DNA of 19,900 nucleotides from Saprospiraceae bacterium UBA2329 (GCA_002344975.1 DDUV01000032.1:1-19900); one strand, 5' to 3'. Counted from the stretch's first letter, positions 1 through 7,436 are shown. Numbers and translations: made by a program. The notes: a model not told the origin generated them from the sequence alone.

Positions 1-20
1 GGCTTTGTTCGTTTTCTCCG

Positions 21-146
21 TTAGTAGTGGGGCAAAAATAAAGTGTTCATTTTCTTTAGGCCAAAGGATTAGATAAGACACTTAAAATTAAACGTTTACT
101 TATCTAATCCTTTGACAAAAATGACCACTTTATTTTTCTATCGCCC
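21..146. repeat. AT-rich foldback (palindromic) repeat element
   Basis: An imperfect inverted repeat with three paired blocks. The outer arms 34-45 (AAAAATAAAGTG) pair with 126-137, the middle arms 47-53 (TCATTTT) pair with 118-124, and the inner arms 63-77 (AAAGGATTAGATAAG) pair perfectly with 99-113. The 21-base loop contains the palindrome TAAACGTTTA at 89-98. Bases 21-63, including 12 bases outside the foldback, recur at the other end of the window. The element lies just downstream of the Rpn-type gene's stop, so in RNA it could also act as a terminator. Its structure resembles a small non-coding foldback or MITE-like repeat. No transposase end or target duplication is proven. Confidence 0.75.
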
Positions 147-168
147 TAAGGGGGCAGGTCGGCTTATT

Positions 169-1005
169 TTACAAATCATTAATTTCATCATCATTCAGGC
201 CGGTCAACTCTGAAATTTCTGAATTCGACATTCCTTTTTCCTTCATCTTTTTGGCTATTTTTTCTATTCCTTCTATCATTCCTTCTTCTCGTGATGTATC
301 TACCACGTTCTTCAAATCCCGGTAGTATTTTAAGCTATCTTCATAAGCATCTCTTTCTTCTGGAGAAAATTTAGCAATTTCTGCCGCATCGAATAGTTTT
401 TGAAATACCCTGTCTTGTAATTTTTTTGGCCTGTCTTGAAGATTCGACAGATGCCTGAATACATATAGCCATTTGTCAAAGTGCGTCTCCAGTTCGTCCT
501 CTTGTTTCTTAAATTTTGGCAATTCGATGTAAATGAATTTCAATTTATCATAAAAAACCTCACATCGTTGATTTTTCAACTCCACAGTATGCAATAGTTC
601 TTCGTCCGATTTGTGGTCATCGAAGATGAAGTCTAGGATGCCTACAGAGTAAACCGGCTCTAACCTGTAATCCCATTCGCCTTTACCTGCTTGTTCCTGA
701 ATCGGGAAAGAGGCATAATAGACGCTTCTGTCCTTGAAAAAATTCTGTTTAGCCTTCTGCATTTCGACGATGAACCGCTCGCCGGATTTCCCTATGCAGT
801 ATAGGTCAAATATCGCTTTGCGATCCAATTCGTTCAGTCCCAGATGTTCATTTCGGGAGTAACTCAAATCTGTGATCCGATGTCTCTCCGGCAGGATTTG
901 ATTCAGGAAGTCTATCAACAATATCTTGTTCGGCTCTGTGCCAAAGAGCTTTTTGAAACCGAAGTCAGTTAAGGGATTGATATATTTATCTTTTAAAACA
1001 CTCAT
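169..1005 (-). CDS. Rpn/PDDEXK_2 family nuclease (transposase-like)
   Basis: A 278-residue protein of the Rpn family, often annotated as PD-(D/E)XK nuclease family transposase. Characterised E. coli Rpn proteins are DNA endonucleases that promote recombination. The N-terminal family signature is visible (residues 11-22, PLTDFGFKKLFG), followed by the nuclease core with D67 in FDLYC and E81-x-Q83 in VEMQ, the usual D...ExQ variant. The C-terminus is a charged helical tail with the common ending GMSNSEISELTGL. Length is typical of Bacteroidota members. The ATG at 1005 follows a TAnnTTTG box by about 35 bases. The gene is AT-rich (20 G+C in 241-300), unlike genes after 2100, and lies against a foldback repeat, which suggests a mobile or recently acquired gene. 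Family assignment is firm; actual transposition is not implied. Confidence 0.88.
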   Translation of the reverse strand: MSVLKDKYINPLTDFGFKKLFGTEPNKILLIDFLNQILPERHRITDLSYSRNEHLGLNELDRKAIFDLYCIGKSGERFIVEMQKAKQNFFKDRSVYYASFPIQEQAGKGEWDYRLEPVYSVGILDFIFDDHKSDEELLHTVELKNQRCEVFYDKLKFIYIELPKFKKQEDELETHFDKWLYVFRHLSNLQDRPKKLQDRVFQKLFDAAEIAKFSPEERDAYEDSLKYYRDLKNVVDTSREEGMIEGIEKIAKKMKEKGMSNSEISELTGLNDDEINDL

Positions 1006-1041
1006 AATCAGTAGATTGAAAATTTTGCTTACATGCTTTTA

Positions 1042-1049
1042 CAAAAATA
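1042..1049 (-). promoter_or_regulatory. Bacteroidota -7 box upstream of the Rpn-type gene
   Basis: On the minus strand this reads TATTTTTG, an exact match to the TAnnTTTG element used by the primary sigma factor of Bacteroidota. It lies 36 bases before the ATG at 1005. No convincing TTG-type -33 element is seen at the usual spacing. Confidence 0.4.
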
Positions 1050-1067
1050 GTCAATTCTGAGTTTCCG

Positions 1068-1163
1068 TCATAGGGCGGCGGTTTGTTTTTTGCTTGCCTG
1101 CAAGAATAGATTGCCCGACTTTCTGTGTCTCGAATCAAGGGGAATCGTCAAGAACTCCGGCAT
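1068..1163 (-). pseudogene. Probable remnant of a TacT-like GNAT toxin gene
   Basis: One base after the antitoxin stop (TGA at 1167-1165) an ATG at 1163 opens a 31-codon frame ending at TGA 1070-1068. The peptide begins MPEFLTIPLDSRHRKSGNLF and ends LQASKKQTAAL. This resembles, with short deletions, the N-terminal stretch of GNAT toxins paired with DUF1778 antitoxins, which from memory runs roughly PLD..HDRKSFDCGN..LNRFLQ..ASQ. The acetyl-CoA-binding core is absent, because the Rpn-type gene starts at 1005. Position, spacing and the partial match together suggest a truncated toxin. The match is short, so chance resemblance is possible. Confidence 0.42.
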
Positions 1164-1164
1164 A

Positions 1165-1437
1165 TCAAAATTGGCTGTTATAAGATTGAAAAGCCGATTT
1201 CAATGCATCATTGGGAGGGGTCTCTTTTGTGACAAGGTCGAAGAAAATCTCCTGATCTCTCTTTGATGCAAGGATTTTGTTGTGCTCTTCAACGATTTCA
1301 TGCGCTTTTGACTGAACGACGCTCAGTACAAATTCGGTCAGACTTCTGAACCCGCCCAACTTAGAGGCATATTCAAAAAATTCCTTTTGCTCTTTCGTCA
1401 TTCTGGCATCAAATCTGGCCATTTCGATGTCATTCAT
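1165..1437 (-). CDS. DUF1778 (TacA-like) type II antitoxin
   Basis: A 90-residue protein if started at the ATG at 1437 (MNDIEMARFDARMT...). It fits the DUF1778 family of ribbon-helix-helix antitoxins: an N-terminal strand with RFDARMT, two helices (KEQKEFFEYASKLGG, SLTEFVLSVVQSKAHEIVEEH) and a C-terminal segment FFDLVTKETPPNDALKSAF that in the family wraps around a GNAT acetyltransferase toxin. A TTG codon at 1452 would add five residues but falls inside the likely -7 promoter box, so the ATG is preferred. Such antitoxins repress their own operon, and a perfect inverted repeat lies over the promoter. The expected toxin is reduced to a short fragment downstream, so this is an orphan or solitary antitoxin. 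Alternative: a regulator of a toxin encoded elsewhere. Confidence 0.8.
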   Translation of the reverse strand: MNDIEMARFDARMTKEQKEFFEYASKLGGFRSLTEFVLSVVQSKAHEIVEEHNKILASKRDQEIFFDLVTKETPPNDALKSAFQSYNSQF

Positions 1438-1449
1438 ACATTTTTTGTG

Positions 1450-1480
1450 CAAATGTACAGTGATTTTCTGTACAAGTCAA
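1450..1480 (-). promoter_or_regulatory. Promoter with overlapping palindromic operator of the antitoxin gene
   Basis: On the minus strand TTGAC (TTG at 1480-1478) is followed after 20 bases by TACATTTG (1457-1450), a good match to the Bacteroidota TTG/TAnnTTTG promoter. A perfect inverted repeat, TGTACAG-N7-CTGTACA at 1454-1474, covers the spacer and most of the -7 box. This is the expected place for a ribbon-helix-helix antitoxin to repress its own transcription. The -33 part overlaps the stop codon of the upstream gene. The predicted transcript would start only a few bases before the ATG at 1437. Confidence 0.65.
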
Positions 1481-2070
1481 GGCGAGGTGGATTTCAACAC
1501 AAATGTTGAAGTTTGCAGCACCCCGTCAGATGTACGCGGGTTCAGTACGCACACGCCTTTCATGGTTTTCCAATCGCCCAGCATAAAAAAGAACATGTAA
1601 ATATCGTACATCGCCCGGCCATTGTAGTACAGCAAGCCTTCTCCAGAGAAAATATTGGTACTGCTCATGGGCGCTTCCAAGTGAACCTCGCCGACGAGGC
1701 CATTGTACCAGCCGGCTTTTACACATATTGTGCCGGCGTCCGCATCAATATTGCCCAGCGTCAGCCAGGTATCGCCGTATTTGTTGTTCAGCCGGTTCAG
1801 CGTTTTGCCGGAATAATTACCCTGTATGTAAGAGTAGTCATTCAGCCGGAAGTAAGGTACGCCGTTAAAAAACGACTCCGGAATTTCGTTTCGGCCCGCA
1901 TGCCCTGGAATGCCATAGACGTAGGTGCCGTTGGTTTCATTCCGATACCGGTCAATGAAGTTCATTTGCGAGGCAGCGTCAATGAGGGCGGCGTCTTGAG
2001 GAGACTGCGCATGGAGGCAAATGACCGAGAAAAACAGCAGACAACTAGTGATGCGGTACTTAATTTTCAT
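1477..2070 (-). CDS. Secreted protein of unknown function
   Basis: A 197-residue protein I do not recognise. It opens with a clear signal peptide (KIKYRITSCLLFFSVICLHA, likely cleaved near residue 21-22 before QSPQD), so it is exported. There is no lipobox, since no cysteine is placed for lipidation at the cleavage site. The mature part is rich in aromatic residues, glycine and asparagine and looks beta-strand-rich (for example the WLTLGNIDADAGTICVKAG and GEGLLYYNGRAMYDIYMFFF stretches). The ending VLQTSTFVLKSTSP carries no obvious sorting domain. The ATG at 2070 lies about 40 bases after a TAGATTTG box. It stands alone between the antitoxin and the barrel-protein gene, and its base composition is nearer to the main genome than to the AT-rich patch. 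Confidence 0.72.
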   Translation of the reverse strand: MKIKYRITSCLLFFSVICLHAQSPQDAALIDAASQMNFIDRYRNETNGTYVYGIPGHAGRNEIPESFFNGVPYFRLNDYSYIQGNYSGKTLNRLNNKYGDTWLTLGNIDADAGTICVKAGWYNGLVGEVHLEAPMSSTNIFSGEGLLYYNGRAMYDIYMFFFMLGDWKTMKGVCVLNPRTSDGVLQTSTFVLKSTSP

Positions 2071-2108
2071 TTTTGCAGTACGTTTGAAATGTAGAGAAAG
2101 CGATGGCG

Positions 2109-2116
2109 CAAATCTA
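2109..2116 (-). promoter_or_regulatory. Bacteroidota -7 box upstream of the secreted-protein gene
   Basis: On the minus strand this reads TAGATTTG, matching TAnnTTTG, 39 bases before the ATG at 2070. It lies in the short gap after the barrel-protein gene ends at 2146, so the secreted protein probably has its own promoter. No clear -33 motif is visible. Confidence 0.4.
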
Positions 2117-2145
2117 AATTTACTTTTTCTATACGCGCTGGACTA

Positions 2146-3486
2146 CTACAACTTCACTTTCAGCCCCAATGCCAAACCACCGCTGATATAGCTTTGTTTG
2201 GTATCGAAATCATGGCGGGTCACAGAGCCGGGGAAAGCCCGTACATGCGGTTCGGCAGTGAGATACATATTGTGGCGAATCTTGTAGGCAGCGCCCAGGC
2301 CCGCATACCAGCCTAAGCCCAGCCGGGACTTGAACGCCGGGCGGCCTTCCTGCTCCATCGTTGAAAAACGCACCGGCATATCGGTTCCTGGCAGGTACAT
2401 ACTGCCCTGCTGAGCAAAAAGCAAGTTTAAAAGTATGCCGCCCTGCGCCGAGAACAGCCAGCGCTTGACGGGCAGTTCGTAGCCGGCCAGCACAGGAATG
2501 CTCAGCGTTCGGTAGCTGTTTTGAGCTGTATGTTCGTGTACGATGGTTTCATAAACAGTATCCACTCCAATGACGCTGCCCCCCGGCCCGATGATGTTGA
2601 TGATGGTAAAACGCTCCTCTGTTTCCGTCACATAACGAAGGCGCTCATTGATTTGAGCATAATCGAACCCGGTACGCATGACCAGTCCGAAACGGGTAGA
2701 GGCGGCTAACCTTGCACCAAAGCTATAGTTGTAAAAAGGGCGCTCGGTTTGGTCGCGTTTTTGGGCGAAAGCCGCCTGTTCGGGGCTATCGCCGGCAGGA
2801 CTTATCTGCCGGAAGGCGAGGTCGGGAGAGGCGTGTGCTTCTATATAAAATCGCAGGCCCATGTTTTTGAAAGTGGCACACTGCGAGGCAGCCGGGAAGG
2901 AGCCGTTGCGCTCCTGCTCCAATGCAAAATGCCGGCGGAGTGGAAGCGGTTCGAACTCGGCTATCGGAGTGTAGAGCGACTCTTCGGAAGCAGCCTCTGT
3001 GGTTGCGGCGGCATCATACACCAATTGGTGCGTGGAAACAGAAATAGGATGGGCCACTATATCGGGGCGTTGTGCATGCAAGGTGAAAGCCGGTGCGCTG
3101 TGATGATGCTCGACGTCGCGGGCATCCTGTGCGTAAGCGATGCCGGTTTCTGTCGGTTCATTTTGTAAAGCAGCCTGCAACCGGGGCGCCTCGGCGAGAG
3201 GGCCTGTAGGCGCTACAGCTTCCGAATCGGGCGCTGCCTGTTGCGCCATGATGATTTCCGATGGATTGCTCACGCTTTGCTTTGTTTGGCGTGGGGTGAG
3301 GGGCGCCAATACAGCGATGAAAGCGACCGCCAACAAATGCCAACCCGACAATCGGGCCGGGGTGACCGCTACGGCGGAACGCCTGCGCTCTTCCTCGATG
3401 CGTTCCCACATACCTGCGGACGGCTCCACGCTGTGGTTTTTCAGCTTGTCTTTGAAAAAATCATCAACAGGGTGACGACGGTTCAT
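2146..3486 (-). CDS. One-helix anchored outer-membrane beta-barrel protein, probable anti-sigma partner
   Basis: A 446-residue protein in three parts. Residues 1-45 are cytoplasmic-like and carry the motif DDFFKDKLKNHSVEPSAGMWERI, common at the start of Bacteroidota proteins encoded beside ECF sigma factors. Residues about 47-63 (GWHLLAVAFIAVLAPL) form one membrane helix. A low-complexity periplasmic linker follows to about residue 200. The C-terminal half (about 205-446) has alternating strands with repeated aromatic-glycine patterns and ends GGLALGLKVKL, as in OMP_b-brl/porin-family domains. Its ATG overlaps the sigma-factor stop by four bases (ATGA), so the two are translationally coupled. 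I infer that the N-terminus touches the sigma factor while the C-terminus resembles an outer-membrane barrel. This topology is odd; the barrel-like part may instead stay in the periplasm. Confidence 0.75.
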   Translation of the reverse strand: MNRRHPVDDFFKDKLKNHSVEPSAGMWERIEEERRRSAVAVTPARLSGWHLLAVAFIAVLAPLTPRQTKQSVSNPSEIIMAQQAAPDSEAVAPTGPLAEAPRLQAALQNEPTETGIAYAQDARDVEHHHSAPAFTLHAQRPDIVAHPISVSTHQLVYDAAATTEAASEESLYTPIAEFEPLPLRRHFALEQERNGSFPAASQCATFKNMGLRFYIEAHASPDLAFRQISPAGDSPEQAAFAQKRDQTERPFYNYSFGARLAASTRFGLVMRTGFDYAQINERLRYVTETEERFTIINIIGPGGSVIGVDTVYETIVHEHTAQNSYRTLSIPVLAGYELPVKRWLFSAQGGILLNLLFAQQGSMYLPGTDMPVRFSTMEQEGRPAFKSRLGLGWYAGLGAAYKIRHNMYLTAEPHVRAFPGSVTRHDFDTKQSYISGGLALGLKVKL

Positions 3487-4019
3487 ACTGCTATTATTTT
3501 AAATTCTTCCAACCAATGCTGCAGCATCTTGCGGGCCTTTACCAATTGCGACCTGGAGGTGCTTTCCTGAATGCCCAGCATTTCTGCTATTTCTTTATGA
3601 TTGTAGCCTTCGATGGCATACAAATTGAACACCATGCGATACCCGTCCGGCAATTTGGAGATGAGATTCATCAGACTCTCAGCCTCCAGATAGCCATATA
3701 CATCGGGTTCTTCGGCGGTTTCCAGTTCCCATTCGGCGCCGTTCATTTCCGGCCGCAGGCTGCTGCGCTGATAGTGCCGAAGCGCCGTATTGATGGTGAT
3801 GCGCCGTACCCAGCCTTCTAAAGAACCTTTGAACTGAAAATCGGCAATACCGTCGAATACCTTGATGAACGAGTCTTGCAACAGGTCTTCCGCTTCTTCA
3901 TGGCTACGCGCATACCGAAGACATACCGCCATCATTTTGCCGGCATACCTGCGGAAAAGCTCCTGCTGACAGGCGCTGTCTTCCCGGATACAACCTCTTG
4001 CCAGTTCTTCTTCGGTCAC
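3483..4019 (-). CDS. ECF RNA polymerase sigma factor (sigma-70 family)
   Basis: Sigma region 2 is seen in ELFRRYAGKMMAVCLRYA...AEDLLQDSFIKVF with the following DNA-melting helix GWVRRITINTALRHY. Region 4 is seen in LPDGYRMVFNLYAIEGYNHKEIAEMLGIQESTSRSQLVKARKML. There is no region 1.1 or 3, as in ECF factors. The chosen GTG at 4019 (VTEEELARGCIRED) gives 178 residues, the usual size. The frame stays open to an ATG at 4220 (245 residues), but the extra 67 residues are largely encoded by intergenic repeat sequence and do not look like a sigma domain. The true start could lie slightly upstream of 4019, because Bacteroidota starts lack clear ribosome sites. It is coupled to the barrel-protein gene downstream, its likely regulator. 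Confidence 0.85.
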   Translation of the reverse strand: MTEEELARGCIREDSACQQELFRRYAGKMMAVCLRYARSHEEAEDLLQDSFIKVFDGIADFQFKGSLEGWVRRITINTALRHYQRSSLRPEMNGAEWELETAEEPDVYGYLEAESLMNLISKLPDGYRMVFNLYAIEGYNHKEIAEMLGIQESTSRSQLVKARKMLQHWLEEFKIIAV

Positions 4020-4099
4020 TTTGTGAGTGGTTTGGTCCGGGTGATGCTTACAGAGATACCTCCCGAACTGTTTTCGCTGCTTAATGTCAGGTTTTATTC

Positions 4100-4236
4100 G
4101 TTCAAGGTTCAAGGTTTCGGGTTGGAACGGGTGGCTACTGGCTTCAAGCCTCAAGCTGCAAGACGCGTTTCCCTCGCGCTTACCACGCCACGGCCCGCGC
4201 AAGGCGCGGCTACCGCCCACTGCCTACCGCCTACCG
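4100..4236. repeat. Intergenic repeat cluster between AsmA-like gene and sigma gene
   Basis: Two tandem ttcaagg units (4101-4114) are followed by related caag-rich words at 4141-4162. Next comes a perfect hairpin CCGCGC-AAG-GCGCGG at 4195-4209, then a cacc/tacc-type repeat at 4211-4236. Bases 4212-4234 are identical (23 bases) to 18545-18567. On the minus strand the last part supplies the final GGGRR codons and the TAG stop of the AsmA gene. These modules look like dispersed low-complexity repeats. The sigma-gene frame reads through them without a stop, which makes an artificial N-terminal extension. Confidence 0.6.
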
Positions 4237-7200
4237 CCTCCTTCTTTCTTCTTTTTCAACGGATTGAATTTTTCCAACTCTTTTTTGATGCGCTCGGCTT
4301 CTTTATTTTTGTCAATAATTTCCTGCGCTTTTTTCAGTGCCGTGCTGTCAATTTTATCGCCCACTACTTCATTCAGCTTCTCTTTGGCAGCATCTTTGAC
4401 CTCTTTTTCCAACTCGTCCAATTTCTGATTGGCCACTGTTTTTACAGTATCAAGGGCTTTGTCGGCCGTCTCTTTTACGATTTGTTTGCCCTCCTCTATT
4501 TTTTGTTCTACCTGCTGCTTCACCTCGGCTTTGGCTTTTTCCACCTCAGCTTTGAGTTCTTCTTTCACCGCGTCGTCCACCGGAGTTTCGCCGTCGGCGC
4601 CCAGCAAATGCAGGGCCACTTTGGGTTTGGTAGTAGTGCCGGTCACGTCTATCAACATGTTGACGAACTCGCTCTTTTGCAAATTCACGCCGAATTTGGA
4701 GGCTTCTTTTCTCAGCAGGTCGTAACCTTTGCTGGCGGTGGCTCCGGCGACATTTTTTTCTAAGAGTTTGCGGGGCACGCGGGCCTTTATCTTATAGTGC
4801 ATGTCTTGCATCAGGGAGTGGGTACCGCTGATTTTCATGTCTATGTCTTTGTATTTGTAGTCAAACTCCTTCAATTCCACGATGCCGTTTTGTATTTCAA
4901 ACCAATTTTTGGTGTTGGTCAGGTTGATGTTGTCTTTGAGATAAGACACGTCAAGCATGGACCCCAATTCCTGAAAAGGTTTGAAGTTGGAAATGACGCC
5001 GTTGAGGGTTTCCAGAAATCCTTTTACGTTCAGGGAGGCTATTCGCGGCATCATATCTTGCCCCAATTTGCCTTCCATGATGAGCGCGGTATTGAAGTTG
5101 CCTTCAATGTAGCCTGCCAAAGGCGTGAGCATTTTGAAGGTATTGAGCGCCTTGAAAACCCGCTGGAAGCTCATGTTCTGCATATCGTACTTCATATTGA
5201 AGGCCGGGTTTTCAGGGTCGCGGGTATCGTAGCCGCCTGTGAGGCCCACTTTGCCGCCGAGTAAGCCGGCTACAGCATCGCGCACCACCACCGTTTCATC
5301 TTCTACTACCAGTTGACCGTCCAGATTACTCAGTTCGTAATCGGTATAAATCAGCCGTCCGATGTTGGCGTCTATGGCCATTTTTACGTTGGCCGGCACC
5401 ATCACCGGCGTATAGCCCGATCCGTCGGAAGAGCTTGTGGTGGTATTGCTGCTGGGCGTGGGCGCGGCATTTTCGGCGGGTGCTTCTCCCATGAACTGAT
5501 TGAGATTCATCAGTTTGGAATTGATTTTCAGATTGCCGCCTAAGGTGCCGTTGTTGAACAGGTAGTCGAACATATTGAGGACGAGGCCCGAAGCCTGCAT
5601 GTCGCTGTCGCCGATGAGAAAGCCCGAGTCATCAATTTCCATGCGGTTGGGCTTGATATTGCCCTTGGCGTAGGTGTTGAGCAGGCGATAATCGGAATAG
5701 ACGACCTCGCGGATGCTGCCGTCCACCGTAAAATCGAAGCGATCGAAGATGGCGGAAGCAGATTCAGATTCGGTTGTTGTCGGTGTAGCGGAGCCGGCCG
5801 GGGCAGCATCTACCACCGAGGGCGCGGGCTCGGCATCTTCCTGAGTGGGCATCCATTCGTTGATGTTGAAGAATTGCGAACTGAAGGCCAGGTCGCCGTA
5901 CATGGTTTTTTTCGGAGAGAAATAGGCCAGAATGTTTTTGATGCTGCCGCGCGCTTTGAGGTCGCTTTCGCCTAATTTGCCTTCAAAGTTATTGATTTCC
6001 ACACGCTGGGGCGCAAACACGGTGCTCAGCGATTGGATATGCACCGGCGGCAGACCTTCCGATTTGTATTTCAGGTTTTGAATGGCCACTTTGCCGCTCA
6101 TGTCCACGCGGTCGTATTGCCCGTTGTCTATGTAAGACATGCGGGTTTTGATGCGGGCGTCGGCATCTATGATACCGCCGTTGACACCCTCCATGGGGAA
6201 CGCCTTGGCCCACTCGGCCAAATGAATGACGCCTTTCATTTTAGCATCCAGATCGGGGTCGGAAAGCGGCGTTTTGAGAAAAAACACAAGATCGAACGGA
6301 CGCTTGCCTACCAATAAACCAAAGCGCGGCACATTGACAGAGAGTGCGTCGAGGTTGCCGCCGGGACTGTTGACGTTCATCTCGGCCTGAATTTGCTCCA
6401 TACCCATGGGAAGACCTGGGTATTGAACGCTGCCGTCTGCCACCGCCAATTTGACATCAAAAGCAGGGTATTCTTCTCGGTCGCCGTTGTAAATGCCTTT
6501 GGCCTGGGCGCCAAACTCGAAGCGACCGCCGGCTTTCACCTGCTCGAAGTTTTGGATGTAGGCATTGGGTATGAGCGAGAGCAGGGCTTTGAAATCGTTT
6601 TGCGGGGTGCTCAGTTTAATATCCATTCCAATGTCATCGTTTTCAAGCATTTGTACAAAACCATCTGCTTTCAGTTCGAGGTCGTTGATGCGGAGTTTAT
6701 TGTCTTTGAGCGTATATTTCGACACCGGCATTTCTATCTGAAACACTGCGTCTAAGTCTAAAACTGCGTCTTTGACGTAAGGAATGGCGCCATACCGAAC
6801 CGTGAGCGTATCCATTTGGGTTTTGGTTTCCAGATCGAAGACGTCCTGCGTGAAATTGCCGCTGCCTTTATGGTTGAGGCCTGCAATGGAGAGGTAGAGA
6901 TCGTTGGTGGCATCCTGATACAGGATTTTGCCTTCAGAGATACTGTAACCGTCTAAGTTGATTTCAAAAGGCGTGGGTTCTACCACGATGGGTTCGCCGG
7001 TAATGGAATCCACGATGATCGTTTCTTCGGTTTTGACGATGTTGTAGTTGGCCCTGCCGTCTTCCAGCACATACACCTTGATGTTGGGCTTTTTGAGGTG
7101 GACAGAGTTGATTTTCATGGGTTTGTCTTTATTCCAAAAGGAAGACAAATCCACCTCTACATCTAATAGCTCTCCTTTGGCTAAGGTGATTTTGTCGAAA

Positions 7201-7436
7201 ACATCCGTTCCGGTGACGGAGTAGTTTTCCAAACCTACGGACACGTTGGGGAAATTCCGAAAGAGCGAGAGGTTGAGGTCTTCAAAGTCCACTTTGGCCG
7301 TCAGATTTACATTGATTTCCCGTTTGACGGCAGCCAAAATTTCGTCTTTGAAAACAAATGGAAAAGCGGCAGCGGCGCCCAGTACCAGCACCAAAAGAAC
7401 AACTGCAATCAGCAGTAGGCGTTTAAAGATTTTCAT
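4224..7436 (-). CDS. AsmA-family protein with charged helical C-terminal tail
   Basis: A 1070-residue protein with an N-terminal membrane helix (residues 5-28, RLLLIAVVLLVLVLGAAAAF) followed by the AsmA opening (INVNLTAKVDFEDLNLSLFRNFPNVSVGLEN). A long beta-rich repeat body follows, then an AsmA-like C-terminal region (KNWFEIQNGIVELKEFDYKY). AsmA/TamB relatives are inner-membrane-anchored periplasmic proteins linked to outer-membrane homeostasis and lipid transfer. Two low-complexity linkers are seen near PAPSVVDAAPAGSATPTTTE and PTPSSNTTTSSSDGSG. From about residue 953 a roughly 118-residue Lys/Glu/Ala-rich coiled-coil tail is added, ending KKKKEGGGRR. The last codons and stop come from a dispersed repeat, so the original C-terminus may have been altered. 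The ATG at 7436 follows a TAAATTTG box. It is transcribed alone, divergent from the exonuclease gene. Confidence 0.88.
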   Translation of the reverse strand: MKIFKRLLLIAVVLLVLVLGAAAAFPFVFKDEILAAVKREINVNLTAKVDFEDLNLSLFRNFPNVSVGLENYSVTGTDVFDKITLAKGELLDVEVDLSSFWNKDKPMKINSVHLKKPNIKVYVLEDGRANYNIVKTEETIIVDSITGEPIVVEPTPFEINLDGYSISEGKILYQDATNDLYLSIAGLNHKGSGNFTQDVFDLETKTQMDTLTVRYGAIPYVKDAVLDLDAVFQIEMPVSKYTLKDNKLRINDLELKADGFVQMLENDDIGMDIKLSTPQNDFKALLSLIPNAYIQNFEQVKAGGRFEFGAQAKGIYNGDREEYPAFDVKLAVADGSVQYPGLPMGMEQIQAEMNVNSPGGNLDALSVNVPRFGLLVGKRPFDLVFFLKTPLSDPDLDAKMKGVIHLAEWAKAFPMEGVNGGIIDADARIKTRMSYIDNGQYDRVDMSGKVAIQNLKYKSEGLPPVHIQSLSTVFAPQRVEINNFEGKLGESDLKARGSIKNILAYFSPKKTMYGDLAFSSQFFNINEWMPTQEDAEPAPSVVDAAPAGSATPTTTESESASAIFDRFDFTVDGSIREVVYSDYRLLNTYAKGNIKPNRMEIDDSGFLIGDSDMQASGLVLNMFDYLFNNGTLGGNLKINSKLMNLNQFMGEAPAENAAPTPSSNTTTSSSDGSGYTPVMVPANVKMAIDANIGRLIYTDYELSNLDGQLVVEDETVVVRDAVAGLLGGKVGLTGGYDTRDPENPAFNMKYDMQNMSFQRVFKALNTFKMLTPLAGYIEGNFNTALIMEGKLGQDMMPRIASLNVKGFLETLNGVISNFKPFQELGSMLDVSYLKDNINLTNTKNWFEIQNGIVELKEFDYKYKDIDMKISGTHSLMQDMHYKIKARVPRKLLEKNVAGATASKGYDLLRKEASKFGVNLQKSEFVNMLIDVTGTTTKPKVALHLLGADGETPVDDAVKEELKAEVEKAKAEVKQQVEQKIEEGKQIVKETADKALDTVKTVANQKLDELEKEVKDAAKEKLNEVVGDKIDSTALKKAQEIIDKNKEAERIKKELEKFNPLKKKKEGGGRR

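Noticed and set aside
169..1452. A novel defence system built from the Rpn-type gene and antitoxin
   Set aside because: The genes have separate promoters, the toxin appears broken and no further defence genes are adjacent; the arrangement is better read as an accessory patch.
1513..2094. A 193-codon open frame on the plus strand
   Set aside because: It lies wholly opposite the secreted-protein gene, which has a clear signal peptide and promoter; the plus-strand product shows no family signature.
4020..4220. N-terminal extension of the first sigma factor from ATG 4220
   Set aside because: The added residues are encoded largely by intergenic repeats and do not resemble any sigma region; a start near 4019 gives the normal ECF length.
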